64,000 nt of DNA from Microvirga sp. KLBC 81 (GCF_003075415.1 NZ_QDAH01000021.1:1-64000), one strand, 5' to 3'. Counted from the first letter of the stretch, positions 25,148 through 34,711 are shown. A program made the numbers and translations. Notes: generated by a model from the sequence alone, not told the origin.

Positions 25148-26403
25148 GCATCGTTCTCGTCATTGCCTTCACGGTCCTCATGCTCCTGGCGATTCCGGTC
25201 GGCCATGCTCTCGTCATTGCATCAGGCGTGACGTTGGCGTGGCAGGGAGAGCTGCCGCTGATGATCATCGCGCAGCAGATGTACCAGCAGACGCAGTCCT
25301 TCCCGATGCTGGCCCTGCCCTTCTTCATGATGGCAGGCAGCCTGATGCTCGGAGGCAAGCTGGGGCAGGAGCTCCTGAGCTTCGCCACCAAGGCGATGCA
25401 GCGCTGGCGTGGGGGACCTCTCTCGACCACCGTCGTGGCCTCAGTCGTCTTCGGCGGCGTCTCGGGAAGTGCAGTCGCCAATGCCAGCGCCCTCGGATCG
25501 GTACTCATTCCATGGCAGAAGCGGCAGGGCTATCCGGCCGGGCTGTGCGCCGCCAACAACGCCACATCGGCGGTCATCGATATTCTGATCCCGCCCTCGA
25601 TTCCCCTGATCCTCTACTCCCTCGTGAGCGGCGTCAGCATCGCCGATCTGTTCACGGCGGGTATTCTCCCCGGCATTCTTATGGCAGGCGGCTTCATCCT
25701 GACATGTAGCCTCATCGCACGGTGGCGCGGCATCCATTCGGAAGATCCTGCTGTCGGAAGACTGGAGCTCCTCAAGCTGGCGGTATTGAGCGGCCCTGCC
25801 CTCCTGATGCCGATCCTGATCCTGCTCGGCCTGCGTTTCGGCATCGCCACGCCCACCGAGATCTCGGTGCTGGCGGTCGTCTATGCGCTTGCCCTCAGCG
25901 CCTTTTTTTATCGCGACCTGACGTGGAAACGCTTCTATCACAGCCTTATCGAGTCGGGCATCGCCACCGGAGTCGTCCTGCTCGTGATCATGGGCAGTGC
26001 GATCGTCGGCTGGATCCTGACCTTCGATCAAGTTCCGACACGCTTCGCCGAATGGGTATCGTCCACGATCAGCAACCCGCTCCTGGTGATCCTGGCCATG
26101 AACATTCTGCTGCTCATCGTGGGCATGCCGCTCGACCTTCCCCCGGCGATCCTGCTCCTTGGTCCGATCTTCGTCCCCCTGGCGGCAACGATCGGGCTGG
26201 ATCCGGTGCAGCTTGGGATCATCATGGTCCTCAACCTGGGTATCGGGCTCTACACGCCTCCAATCGGGACCACGCTCTTTATCTCCTCGTCGATCGCCAA
26301 GTCGTCACTGGCCGACACGACCCGAGAGCTCTGGCCATTCTTCGGTGTGGCCATGCTGGTCCTCCTTGCCGTGAGCTACATTCCCGCCCTTACGCTTTAC
26401 TGA
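25144..26403 (+). CDS. dctM: TRAP transporter large permease (DctM)
   Basis: A 419-residue membrane protein with about twelve hydrophobic segments and DctM signatures: FPMLALPFFMMAGSLMLGG near residue 55, VVFGGVSGSAVANASALGSV near 100, AANNATSAVIDILIPPSIPL near 137, and MVLNLGIGLYTPPIGTTLFI near the end. It completes the TRAP importer. Confidence 0.93.
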   Translation: MSIVLVIAFTVLMLLAIPVGHALVIASGVTLAWQGELPLMIIAQQMYQQTQSFPMLALPFFMMAGSLMLGGKLGQELLSFATKAMQRWRGGPLSTTVVASVVFGGVSGSAVANASALGSVLIPWQKRQGYPAGLCAANNATSAVIDILIPPSIPLILYSLVSGVSIADLFTAGILPGILMAGGFILTCSLIARWRGIHSEDPAVGRLELLKLAVLSGPALLMPILILLGLRFGIATPTEISVLAVVYALALSAFFYRDLTWKRFYHSLIESGIATGVVLLVIMGSAIVGWILTFDQVPTRFAEWVSSTISNPLLVILAMNILLLIVGMPLDLPPAILLLGPIFVPLAATIGLDPVQLGIIMVLNLGIGLYTPPIGTTLFISSSIAKSSLADTTRELWPFFGVAMLVLLAVSYIPALTLY

Positions 26404-26503
26404 GGCGAGAGGCGACCTGCTTGAACAAGAGTGGGACGCCTCATCTCTCTGGACCAATCAAGCCAGTGATGAGTAGATCATCACAGAGGGAGGAACAAAC
26501 GAA

Positions 26504-27382
26504 ATGACCCGCGTTGCTTTTGTCGGCCTTGGCGCCATGGGACTACCGATGGCTACGAATCTCCTGGCGAGAGGGTTCATTGTCAGCGGATATGATCTGA
26601 GTTCGAAAGCCCTGGACTCTCTCGAAAGCTCCGGAGGACATCGGGCAGGGTCGGCTGCCGAAGCTGCGACCGAGGCGGATGTCCTGATCCTGATGGTGGT
26701 GAACGCCGCCCAAGCCGAGGCAGTGCTGTTCGAGGGCGGCGCCCTCGACGCTCTCCGCACCGACGGAGTCGTCGCGCTGATGGCGACCTGCCCTCCCGCG
26801 GCTGTGGAAGCGATCGGGGAACGCGTACGCGAGGCTGGCCGACGGATGATCGATTCCCCTGTATCGGGAGGGGTTGCCGGCGCGAAGGCCGCGACACTCA
26901 CGATTATGGCCGCAGGGACCCGGGACACCTTCGATCGTGTGAAGCCGGTCTTCGATGCGCTCGGCGACAAGGTGTTTCATGTCGGCGAACGCCTCGGACA
27001 GGGCGCCATGGTCAAAACCGTCAATCAGCTCCTCTGCGGCGTGCACATCGCCGTCGTCGCGGAAGCCTTCGCGCTCGCCACCAAGGTCGGCGTCGATCTC
27101 AAGATCCTGCTCGAGATCATGAGTGGATCAGCGGCTTCGAGCTGGATGCTGAAGGATCGCGGACCGCGCATGCTCGAGCCAGATCCCGAGGTGACGAGCG
27201 CGGTAGACATTTTCGTCAAGGATCTCGGAATCGTCCTTGATGCGGGGCGGGACACGAAGGCGGCACTTCCTTTGGCTGCGGCAGCCCATCAGATGTTCCT
27301 TGCTGCTTCCGGACGCGGAGAAGGAGCAGCAGACGATAGCCAAGTGATCCGTTCTTACCTTACCTTGAACGGCAGCAAATGA
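26504..27382 (+). CDS. NAD(P)-dependent beta-hydroxyacid dehydrogenase (3-hydroxyisobutyrate dehydrogenase family)
   Basis: A 292-residue protein with VAFVGLGAMGLPMATNLLAR at the N-terminus, the substrate motif DSPVSGGVAGAKAATLTIMA, and GAMVKTVNQLLCGVHI carrying the catalytic Lys. Related enzymes act on threonate, tartronate semialdehyde, glycerate or apionate. It is about 100 bases downstream of dctM and probably the last gene of that operon. It is clearly distinct from the ltnD-like gene at 6811. Confidence 0.88.
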   Translation: MTRVAFVGLGAMGLPMATNLLARGFIVSGYDLSSKALDSLESSGGHRAGSAAEAATEADVLILMVVNAAQAEAVLFEGGALDALRTDGVVALMATCPPAAVEAIGERVREAGRRMIDSPVSGGVAGAKAATLTIMAAGTRDTFDRVKPVFDALGDKVFHVGERLGQGAMVKTVNQLLCGVHIAVVAEAFALATKVGVDLKILLEIMSGSAASSWMLKDRGPRMLEPDPEVTSAVDIFVKDLGIVLDAGRDTKAALPLAAAAHQMFLAASGRGEGAADDSQVIRSYLTLNGSK

Positions 27383-27448
27383 CCTGAGATCACAATTCAC
27401 GCTCCGCTGAAGGAAGCTCTATTTCCTCAAGCTCGTGCCATTCATCGT

Positions 27449-28189
27449 CTAACTTTCGGTCGGAAAGGTCGAGCGCACGAACTCCCATGCGGCTACCAGG
27501 TGGCGTCGCATGGCCTCCTCTGCACTGTCCGGATCACGCGCGGCAATGGCATCGAAGACCGCTCTGTGGCCCGCATGGTTCATCTGATCGATGTCCGCTC
27601 CGCGCTTCATCGAGCGCCAATGTTGAGTCAGCCATTCCACATAGGCTTTGTGAACGGCGGGATAGATCGGGTTTCCCGGAATGCGGTAGAGCACTGCATG
27701 AAAAGCAGCATCAGTATCGTCGAAAGCAATTGAATGGCCGATGGCCGCACGATTGGCATCGAGTGCTGCCCGCAGCTCTTCAAGATCATCGCGCCGTGCA
27801 TGGTTCGCGGCCCATCGGGCAAGCGCGCATTCAATGAAGATGCGCGTTTCGAAGAGGTTCCAAACCCCTTCTCGATCCACCACAAGGTGGCCAACCAAGT
27901 TTCCGACCTGATCGACAGCGAATTCATAGCCGGGTTTGCGCACGACGGGACGATGGCCGAGACGGGTTTCGACAAGGCCCCGGTTCGCCAAGGAGACGAT
28001 GGCCTCACGCACGGCGGCCCGGCTGACCCCATAACGTTGCATCAGGTCCCGTTCGGCCGGCAGGCGTTCCCCTTCCTGAAGGCTGCCGGACTGGATCAGC
28101 CGCACGAGATCCGCAACCACAGCGTCCGACCGCCGCGCGGCACCCGACTCTGTTTCTCGACGGTGAAGTCTCAGGCCCTGATCCGTCAT
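27449..28189 (-). CDS. GntR-family (FCD/FadR-type) transcriptional regulator
   Basis: A 246-residue regulator: winged helix with VVADLVRLIQSGSLQEGERL, AERDLMQRYGVSRAAVREAI and GLVETRLGHRPVV, then an FCD effector domain (LFETRIFIECALARWAA, NHAGHRAVFDAIAARD with metal-binding His). The ATG at 28189 is preferred; a start at 28324 would add 45 residues unlike the family. It is divergent from the aldehyde dehydrogenase and sugar ABC operon, whose promoter region holds a FadR-like site. Confidence 0.85.
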   Translation of the reverse strand: MTDQGLRLHRRETESGAARRSDAVVADLVRLIQSGSLQEGERLPAERDLMQRYGVSRAAVREAIVSLANRGLVETRLGHRPVVRKPGYEFAVDQVGNLVGHLVVDREGVWNLFETRIFIECALARWAANHARRDDLEELRAALDANRAAIGHSIAFDDTDAAFHAVLYRIPGNPIYPAVHKAYVEWLTQHWRSMKRGADIDQMNHAGHRAVFDAIAARDPDSAEEAMRRHLVAAWEFVRSTFPTES

Positions 28190-28378
28190 CTCCCCTTGCT
28201 GCTCCAAATGAGTCAAATCTTTCTCACAGGTGATCGAGCGCCCTCCTTGAGAGCCATTGACACCAGATGTTTGGTCGAACCAACCATCCGGTTGGAGCGG
28301 ATCATTTTGGGCGCATTGGCGCAAAGGTCTAGAGATTTTATAGGTTAATTGCGCGAATTACGTGAAATGGTACGCCCC

Positions 28379-28423
28379 TTGACACCCAACCTTTGTGCCA
28401 GCATTCTGATTCCGGTCGTACCA
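28379..28423 (+). promoter_or_regulatory. candidate sigma-70 promoter with FadR-like operator
   Basis: TTGACA (28379-28384), 17 bases, CATTCT (28402-28407), then CGGTCGTACCA (28413-28423), which fits the FCD-regulator pattern TGGTCNNACCA at 10 positions. The operator would overlap the transcription start. The region 28190-28561 otherwise holds a small hairpin CTCCAGG/CCTGGAG near 28458-28477 and no gene. Confidence 0.45.
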
Positions 28424-28561
28424 AATAGACCATGAAATGGCGTTTGGTTTGACAAGGCTCCAGGGGGCATCCTGGAGGAAATCAGTGACGCCAATCCCAG
28501 GCTCGACGCTGCCGCGCTCTGCTTCGCACCTGCCCTGCCAAGGTCACTGCGAGGCGCGGTT

Positions 28562-30034
28562 ATGACGACGTCTATTGCAGCCAATCCCGCCGAAGCAGTC
28601 ACCCACTACCAGATGTATATCGACGGAGCCTGGACAGATGGCCGCAACCCGGCTCGTTCGGAGGTCGAAAATCCTGCGAACGAAGTCGTCTTCGCCACGG
28701 TCCCGGCCGGCTCGATCGAGGACGCGGTGGCAGCCCTCGAAGCGGCGAAACGCGTGCAACCGGCTTGGGCTGCCCTGCCGCCCATCGTGCGCGCCGGCTA
28801 CGTGTCCGACCTCGCTTCAGCGATCAGGCGGGACAAGGATCGCCTCGCCCGGACCGTGGTGCTGGAACAGGGAAAGCCTCTGAACCAGGCCGAAGGCGAA
28901 ATCGACGCCACCATCACGTTCCTGACTTTCGCTGCCGAGAGCGCGCGGCGCATCGAAGGCGACATCATGCCTTCCGATTTTCAGAACGAGGAAGTCTGGA
29001 TCCGTCGCGTTCCCTTCGGCGTCGTCGTGGGCCTCACCGCTTGGAACTATCCCGCAGCACTGGCGGCCCGCAAGATTGGTCCGGCTCTCGTGGCCGGCAA
29101 CACCATCGTCGTGAAGGGACATGAATCCACGCCCCTCTCAGCTCTGGAGATCGCTCGTCTCGCACATGAGGTCGGATTGCCGAAGGGTGTGCTCAACGTC
29201 GTTACTGGTGACGGACGTACCGTTGGCGATGCGCTGGTGCGCTCACGGCTGAGCGACATGATCACCATGACGGGCAGCGTGCGCGCAGGCAGGGAGATCT
29301 ATGCGGCGGGCGCGCATGAATTGAAGGTCGTGCGCCTCGAACTCGGCGGCAAGGCGCCTTTCATCGTGCTCGACGACGCCGACCTTGATGCAGCTGTGGA
29401 AGCGGCGATCGTCTCGCGCTTCACCAATTGCGGGCAGATCTGCACCTGCAATGAACGCATGTATCTGCACCGGAACATCGCGGAGCCCTTCCTCGACAGG
29501 TTCGTCTCCCGCGTGAAGACCATGCGGCTCGCCGATCCGATGACGAACCCCGACATGGGGCCCAAGGTGAACCGGCCGGAGGTCGAAAAGGTCGAGGAGA
29601 TGGTGAACCAGGCCATCGCGTCCGGCGCGGAGGTTCTCGCCGGCGGCCACCGCCTGAAAGACGGCGAGTTCGCGCGCGGGCACTGGTTCGAGCCGACGGT
29701 CCTGCGGGTCGATTCCAACCGAGCGAACGTCATGCAGCGCGAGATCTTCGGCCCCGTCGCGCCTGTGATGACGGTCGACAGCTTCGAGCAGGCACTGAGC
29801 TTTGCCAACGACACGAGCTACGGCCTGTCGGCTTACGTCTACACACACGATCTGCGCCGGGTGATGCGCCTCTCGCGGGAGCTGTCCTTCGGCGAGCTCT
29901 ATGTGAACCGTCCATGCGGCGAGCTCGTCCAAGGGTTCCATACAGGCTGGAAGCATTCAGGCCTCGGCGGGGAGGACGGCAAATACGGTTTTGACGGGTA
30001 CCTGCGGAAGCAGACCACCTACGTCCGCTGGTGA
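28562..30034 (+). CDS. aldA: aldehyde dehydrogenase (AldA-like; lactaldehyde/glycolaldehyde type)
   Basis: A 490-residue NAD(P)-dependent aldehyde dehydrogenase. Catalytic Cys294 is in TNCGQICTCNERMYLHR and the general-base Glu260 in VRLELGGKAPF; TGSVRAGREI supports NAD binding. The C-terminus (LVQGFHTGWKHSGLGGEDGK, YGFDGYLRKQTTYVRW) closely follows E. coli AldA. It heads the sugar ABC operon, so it likely oxidises an aldehyde made in breakdown of the imported sugar (glycolaldehyde, lactaldehyde or a sugar aldehyde). Confidence 0.9.
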   Translation: MTTSIAANPAEAVTHYQMYIDGAWTDGRNPARSEVENPANEVVFATVPAGSIEDAVAALEAAKRVQPAWAALPPIVRAGYVSDLASAIRRDKDRLARTVVLEQGKPLNQAEGEIDATITFLTFAAESARRIEGDIMPSDFQNEEVWIRRVPFGVVVGLTAWNYPAALAARKIGPALVAGNTIVVKGHESTPLSALEIARLAHEVGLPKGVLNVVTGDGRTVGDALVRSRLSDMITMTGSVRAGREIYAAGAHELKVVRLELGGKAPFIVLDDADLDAAVEAAIVSRFTNCGQICTCNERMYLHRNIAEPFLDRFVSRVKTMRLADPMTNPDMGPKVNRPEVEKVEEMVNQAIASGAEVLAGGHRLKDGEFARGHWFEPTVLRVDSNRANVMQREIFGPVAPVMTVDSFEQALSFANDTSYGLSAYVYTHDLRRVMRLSRELSFGELYVNRPCGELVQGFHTGWKHSGLGGEDGKYGFDGYLRKQTTYVRW

Positions 30035-30113
30035 CGACCTGCAGCGACAAACGGCTGCGGCAATAGACACGAAGAACCCCACAAGGGGCGAAACCACTGG
30101 AGAGGAAACGAAC

Positions 30114-31094
30114 ATGATGCTCAGAAGGACTTTCCTTGCGCTCGCAACGGGCGTCGCAGCCATCGGGCTGGGGCTCGGCTGTGTATCCGCGCAGGAGTTG
30201 CCGAAGCTGAAGAAAAAAGATCACTACAAAGTCGGCTTCGCCCAGACTGAATCCAACAACCCGTGGCGCATCGCGCAGACGGAAAGCATGAAGGCGGAAG
30301 CCGCCAAGCGCGGCGATCAGCTCGTCTACACGGACGCAGCCGGTTCGGCTGCCAAGCAGGTGGCGGACGTCAACTCGATGATCGCTCAGGGTGTCGACCT
30401 GATCTTCCTCGCCCCTCGTGAAGAGAAGCCGTTGATTCCCGCCGTCATGGCCGCCAAGAAGGCCGGAATCCCGGTGATCCTGCTCGATCGCAACGTGGAT
30501 CAGAGCCTCGCTAAGGCAGGTCGTGACTACGTGACATTCATCGGCTCCGACTTCGTCGAGGAAGGGAAGCGGGCAGCCGAGGCCCTGACGAAGGCAATGG
30601 ATGGCAAGGCCAAGATCATCCAGCTCGAAGGCACCACCGGCTCTTCGCCTGCAAACGACCGGCGCAAGGGCTTCGAGGACTACATCAAGGCCCATTCGGG
30701 CATGCAGATCGTGGCCTCGCAGTCGGGTGACTTCGCCCGTGACAAGGGCCGGCAAGTGGCCGAAACCCTGTTGCAGGCGCATCCCGATGCCACTGCCATC
30801 TATGCGCACAACGACGAGATGGCGATCGGCGCGATTGCTGCCCTCGAAGCAGCCGGCAAGAAGCCCGGCAAGGACGTGATCGTCGTGTCCGTCGACGGCA
30901 CGCGCGATGCGCTTCAGGCCATCATCGACGGCAAGATGCTCGCCACTGTCGAGTGCAATCCGAAGTTTGGCCCGAAGGCGTTCGAAACCCTCGAACGCTA
31001 CGCCAAGGGCGAACAGATCGAGCCATGGGTGGTGAACACCGACCGGTTCTTCGACAAATCGAACGCCGCTCAGCTCATTGCCGACGCGTATTGA
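30114..31094 (+). CDS. sugar ABC transporter periplasmic binding protein (RbsB family)
   Basis: A 326-residue binding protein of the ribose/galactose type. Residues 1-25 are a signal peptide ending VSA. The mature part shows YKVGFAQTESNNPWRIAQTE, DLIFLAPREEKPLIPAVMAA, GIPVILLDRNVD and AIYAHNDEMAIGAIAALEAA. The start at 30114 follows GAGAGGAAACGAAC. Followed by a strong hairpin and then the ATPase gene. The sugar is unknown. Confidence 0.92.
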   Translation: MMLRRTFLALATGVAAIGLGLGCVSAQELPKLKKKDHYKVGFAQTESNNPWRIAQTESMKAEAAKRGDQLVYTDAAGSAAKQVADVNSMIAQGVDLIFLAPREEKPLIPAVMAAKKAGIPVILLDRNVDQSLAKAGRDYVTFIGSDFVEEGKRAAEALTKAMDGKAKIIQLEGTTGSSPANDRRKGFEDYIKAHSGMQIVASQSGDFARDKGRQVAETLLQAHPDATAIYAHNDEMAIGAIAALEAAGKKPGKDVIVVSVDGTRDALQAIIDGKMLATVECNPKFGPKAFETLERYAKGEQIEPWVVNTDRFFDKSNAAQLIADAY

Positions 31095-31102
31095 TGGTGC
31101 AG

Positions 31103-31126
31103 CGCTGCCCGCCGTGGCGGGCAGCG
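31103..31126 (+). other. stem-loop between binding-protein and ATPase genes
   Basis: CGCTGCCCGC-CGTG-GCGGGCAGCG is a perfect 10-bp stem with a 4-base loop, followed by a pyrimidine-rich stretch. Such intercistronic stems after a binding-protein gene commonly stabilise its mRNA or cause partial termination, giving excess binding protein over membrane components. Confidence 0.7.
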
Positions 31127-31163
31127 TCTCTTGTCTCCTCGACAGGATGGACACGGACCGCTC

Positions 31164-32690
31164 ATGGCGCCGCTTCTCAGCATGCACGGGATCAACAAGC
31201 GCTTTGCCGGGATACCGGCCTTGCGCGCTGCCGAACTCGTGGTGGAAAAGGGCGAGGTTCATGCGCTCATCGGCCAGAACGGGGCCGGCAAGTCGACCCT
31301 CATCAAGATCCTGACCGGATATTACACCAGGGATTCGGGCGAGATCGTCTTCGACGGGAAGCCTGTGACCTTCAGTTCGCCCCAGGAAGCGCAAGGTGCC
31401 GGCATCAGCACGATCTACCAGGAGATCAACCTGGTGCCGTACAGATCGGTGACAGAGAACATCTGTCTTGGCCGAGAAAAGCGGCGCTTCGGCCTTTTGG
31501 ACTGGCGTGCCATGCACGCGGAGGCCCGCGCGCTTCTGACTCGCTTCAACATCGACATCGATGTCCGTCGCCCGCTCATGGCTTATCCGACCGCCGTGCA
31601 GCAGATGGTGGCGATTGCCCGCGCGATTGGCTTCGAAGCCAAGCTCGTCATCATGGACGAGCCGACCTCCTCCCTCGACGAGCGCGAGGTCGAAGTGCTC
31701 TTCGACGTGATCCGTCAGCTCAAGGCAGCGGGCGTGTCCGTGATCTTCGTCAGCCATAAGCTCGACGAGCTCTACGCGGTTTGCGACCGCGTCACCACCA
31801 TGCGGGATGGTCGAACGGTGCAGGTTGCGCCGATGGCAGAACTGTCGCGGCTCGATCTGGTAACGACCATGCTCGGGCGCGAGCTCACCCAGGTTCTGCA
31901 GGATGGCCACAAGGCTGACGATGCTGCGGATACACGGACGCCAATCCTCACCGTCCAGGATCTCGCCATCGGACGCAGGGTCCGCGACGTGGATTTCGAG
32001 GTTCGTCCCGGCGAGATCGTCGGCCTTGCAGGGCTGCTTGGTGCCGGACGCACCGAGTCCGCTCGCGCTGTGTTCGGCGCGGACAGGCCCGATACGGGAA
32101 CGATCCGGTTCGCTGGCTCCGATAAGGCAATGACCGAGCCTGCCGACGCCATCCGGGCCGGTATGGGTTTCTGCTCGGAGGATCGCAAGCTCGAGGGCAT
32201 CATTCCGGATATGTCGGTACGCGAGAACCTGACACTCGCGCTCATGCCGCAACTCGCTCGACGCGGTATCGTGGACGAGGCGCGCAGCCGCGAGATCGTC
32301 GACCAGTTCATCAAGCGCCTCGGCATTCGCTGCTCAGGACCCGAGCAGCGTATTCGCGAATTGTCGGGCGGCAACCAGCAAAAAGTGCTCCTCGCCCGCT
32401 GGCTTTGTATGAACCCGAAGCTTCTCATTCTCGACGAGCCGACGCGCGGCATCGACGTCGGCGCCAAGGCCGAAATCCTCAGTCTAATCCGGGAACTGGC
32501 CGGGCAAGGACTCGGCGTTCTGATGATCTCGTCCGAGCTGGAGGAAATCGTGGAGGCGGCAAGCCGCATCTTCGTCCTGCGCGACGGGCGCACCGTGGCC
32601 GAACTCGAAGGTGACGCCCTGAATGAACAGTCAGTGATGGCCGCCATGGCGCATGGGCATGAGAGCAACCGGGAGGCTGCCCATGACTGA
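31164..32690 (+). CDS. sugar ABC transporter ATPase with two ATP-binding domains (RbsA family)
   Basis: A 508-residue protein with duplicated ABC domains. The first has Walker A GQNGAGKSTLIK and Walker B KLVIMDEPTSSLD. The second has the degenerate loop GLLGAGRTESAR, the signature LSGGNQQKVLLARWL and Walker B LLILDEPTRGIDVG. This domain pairing is the rule in RbsA/MglA/XylG. The start ATG is 31164 and the last 8 bases overlap the first permease gene. Confidence 0.95.
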   Translation: MAPLLSMHGINKRFAGIPALRAAELVVEKGEVHALIGQNGAGKSTLIKILTGYYTRDSGEIVFDGKPVTFSSPQEAQGAGISTIYQEINLVPYRSVTENICLGREKRRFGLLDWRAMHAEARALLTRFNIDIDVRRPLMAYPTAVQQMVAIARAIGFEAKLVIMDEPTSSLDEREVEVLFDVIRQLKAAGVSVIFVSHKLDELYAVCDRVTTMRDGRTVQVAPMAELSRLDLVTTMLGRELTQVLQDGHKADDAADTRTPILTVQDLAIGRRVRDVDFEVRPGEIVGLAGLLGAGRTESARAVFGADRPDTGTIRFAGSDKAMTEPADAIRAGMGFCSEDRKLEGIIPDMSVRENLTLALMPQLARRGIVDEARSREIVDQFIKRLGIRCSGPEQRIRELSGGNQQKVLLARWLCMNPKLLILDEPTRGIDVGAKAEILSLIRELAGQGLGVLMISSELEEIVEAASRIFVLRDGRTVAELEGDALNEQSVMAAMAHGHESNREAAHD

Positions 32691-33690
32691 GACTGCAACG
32701 ACGCTGCCGCCGAGACCGGCGCAAGAGGCGCCCCGGTTCGAGTTGAAGAGCTTTCTGACCCGTTATGGATCGTGGATCGCCCTGGCGCTTCTCATTCTGG
32801 TCAATCTCGCCATCACCCCGAATTTCGCCACATGGCAGACGCTCAACGTCAATCTGACCCAGGTCTGCGCCATCGTGATCGTCGGCGTCGGCATGACGCT
32901 CGTGATCGCAACCGGCGGCATTGATCTCTCCGTCGGCGCACTCATGGCGATTTCGGGGGCTCTTGCTCCATTGATCTTCCTCGGCAAGCTCTTCCCCCTG
33001 CCCTCTCCTGCGGTCGGCATCGCGCTTGCCTTCGTGGTGCCGGTGGTCGTGACTGCCCTCCTTGGCTGGTTCAATGGCTGGCTCATCACGCATCTTCACA
33101 TTCAGCCGATTATCGCCACGCTCGTCCTGTTTATCGCGGGGCGCGGCATTGCCCAGGTGTTCACCAACGGCAATCTTCAGGTATTCAACCTGCCGGAATT
33201 TCAGTTCATCGGGCTTGGACGCGTTCTCGGCATTCCGTTCCAAGCCATTCTGATGGGTGTGATCGTCGCTGCCGCGGCATGGATGCTGAGACGTACTGTG
33301 TTCGGCCGGCAGATCCTTTCCGTCGGAGGCAACGAGCGTGCATCGCGGCTTGCCGGCATTCCTGTGGCGTCTGTCAAGCAGCGCGTCTATCTCATCAGCG
33401 GTCTTCTGTCCGGCATCGCGGGACTTATCGTGATCGCTCGCAACTCCGCCGCTGACGCCAATCTCGTGGGCCTCGGCATGGAGCTCGATGCAATCGCCGC
33501 CGTGGCAGTCGGCGGAACGCTTCTCACCGGCGGGCGTGCAACGGTCATCGGAACGCTGGTCGGCGCACTCATCATCCAACTCGTCCGCTACACCCTCCTC
33601 GCCAATGGCGTACCGGATGCGGCTGCCCTTGTGGCGAAGGCGGGCATCATCGTGCTGGCCGTCTGGCTGCAGCGACAAGGACAGCGCTGA
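32683..33690 (+). CDS. sugar ABC transporter permease 1 (RbsC family)
   Basis: A 335-residue membrane protein with about nine or ten hydrophobic segments. It has VIATGGIDLSVGALMAISGA near residue 75, the usual RbsC signature, VGGNERASRLAGIPV and AVAVGGTLLTGGRATVIGTL. It overlaps the ATPase gene and is followed 8 bases later by a second permease, so the importer may be a permease heterodimer. Confidence 0.93.
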   Translation: MTETATTLPPRPAQEAPRFELKSFLTRYGSWIALALLILVNLAITPNFATWQTLNVNLTQVCAIVIVGVGMTLVIATGGIDLSVGALMAISGALAPLIFLGKLFPLPSPAVGIALAFVVPVVVTALLGWFNGWLITHLHIQPIIATLVLFIAGRGIAQVFTNGNLQVFNLPEFQFIGLGRVLGIPFQAILMGVIVAAAAWMLRRTVFGRQILSVGGNERASRLAGIPVASVKQRVYLISGLLSGIAGLIVIARNSAADANLVGLGMELDAIAAVAVGGTLLTGGRATVIGTLVGALIIQLVRYTLLANGVPDAAALVAKAGIIVLAVWLQRQGQR

Positions 33691-33698
33691 GATCGACC

Positions 33699-34676
33699 AT
33701 GAGCGGCGCCATGACTTTCAAGACGCTCCAGACCATCGGTCGCTTCGGCGTTCTCATCGCCCTCATCGCGCTCATCGTGTTCGGCTGGCTGCGCTACGAC
33801 AACTTTCTCGGCACGTACAACGTGCTCTCGGTCCTGCGCTACAACAGCATGTTCGCCCTGGTCGCCTTGGGGATGGGCTTTGTCATCATCACCGGGGGAA
33901 TCGACCTCTCGGTGGGCTCGACGGCAGCTCTTGGCAGCGTCGTGGCTGCGCTGGCTTCACCTTACGGTGCCGTGCCCGGCCTTCTCGCCGGTCTGGGCGC
34001 CGGGCTCATTGTTGGCGCGTGCAATGCCCTCATCATCACGCGCCTCAACATTCTCCCCTTCGTCGCCACCTTGGCGACCATGTTGGCCGCAAGCGGCTGT
34101 GCGCTCCTTCTTGCCGGCAACCAATCCGTTTCGGTCTCCTATGAATCGGGCTTCACGGAACTGGGTCAGGGGGACTTCCTCGGATTTCCCGTTCCCGCCT
34201 GGATCGCAATCGTCGCTTATCTCCTCGGCTCACTCGTTCTCAATCTCACGTCGTTCGGCCGGACGGTTCTGGCGGTGGGCGGCAATGAAGATGCAACGCG
34301 GCTCATGGGCCTTCCGGCAACCCGCGCTAAGGCGATCGTCTATCTGTCGAGCGGCGGCCTCGCTGGCCTTGCGGGCGTCATCCTCGCGGCGCAATTCGGC
34401 GCGGGCCAGCCCATCGAAGGCGTCGGCTGGGAGCTGTTTGCCATCGCAGCCGTGGTTGTCGGCGGCACGCTTCTCACCGGCGGTGTCGGATCGGTCAGCT
34501 CGACGCTTGCCGGCGTGCTGCTGCTCGGCCTGATCTTCAACATCCTGAACTTCGAAAACGGCCTCGGCTGGATCAGCCTCTCCGCTTATTGGCAATCCGT
34601 CATCCGCGGCCTGTTCCTGCTGCTCGTGGTCGCCATTCAGGCCCGACTGAGCGTCCGCACGGAAGAGACGGCCTGA
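33699..34676 (+). CDS. sugar ABC transporter permease 2 (RbsC family)
   Basis: A 325-residue RbsC-like membrane protein: VIITGGIDLSVGSTAALGSV, VGGNEDATRLMGLPATRAKA and VVVGGTLLTGGVGSVSSTLA. It resembles permease 1 throughout but clearly differs, consistent with an old duplication and a heterodimeric channel. Confidence 0.93.
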   Translation: MSGAMTFKTLQTIGRFGVLIALIALIVFGWLRYDNFLGTYNVLSVLRYNSMFALVALGMGFVIITGGIDLSVGSTAALGSVVAALASPYGAVPGLLAGLGAGLIVGACNALIITRLNILPFVATLATMLAASGCALLLAGNQSVSVSYESGFTELGQGDFLGFPVPAWIAIVAYLLGSLVLNLTSFGRTVLAVGGNEDATRLMGLPATRAKAIVYLSSGGLAGLAGVILAAQFGAGQPIEGVGWELFAIAAVVVGGTLLTGGVGSVSSTLAGVLLLGLIFNILNFENGLGWISLSAYWQSVIRGLFLLLVVAIQARLSVRTEETA

Positions 34677-34711
34677 TCTGCGACAACGCACAACAACGGA
34701 CGGGACAAACC

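Noticed and set aside
29730..32252. 840-codon open frame on the minus strand
   Set aside because: It is antisense to the aldehyde dehydrogenase, RbsB and RbsA genes, whose motifs are unmistakable; its translation shows no domain and is rich in His/Arg/Asp as expected of a GC-rich antisense frame.
32479..33678. 399-codon minus-strand frame
   Set aside because: Antisense to the first RbsC permease; its composition is that of a reversed membrane-protein frame.
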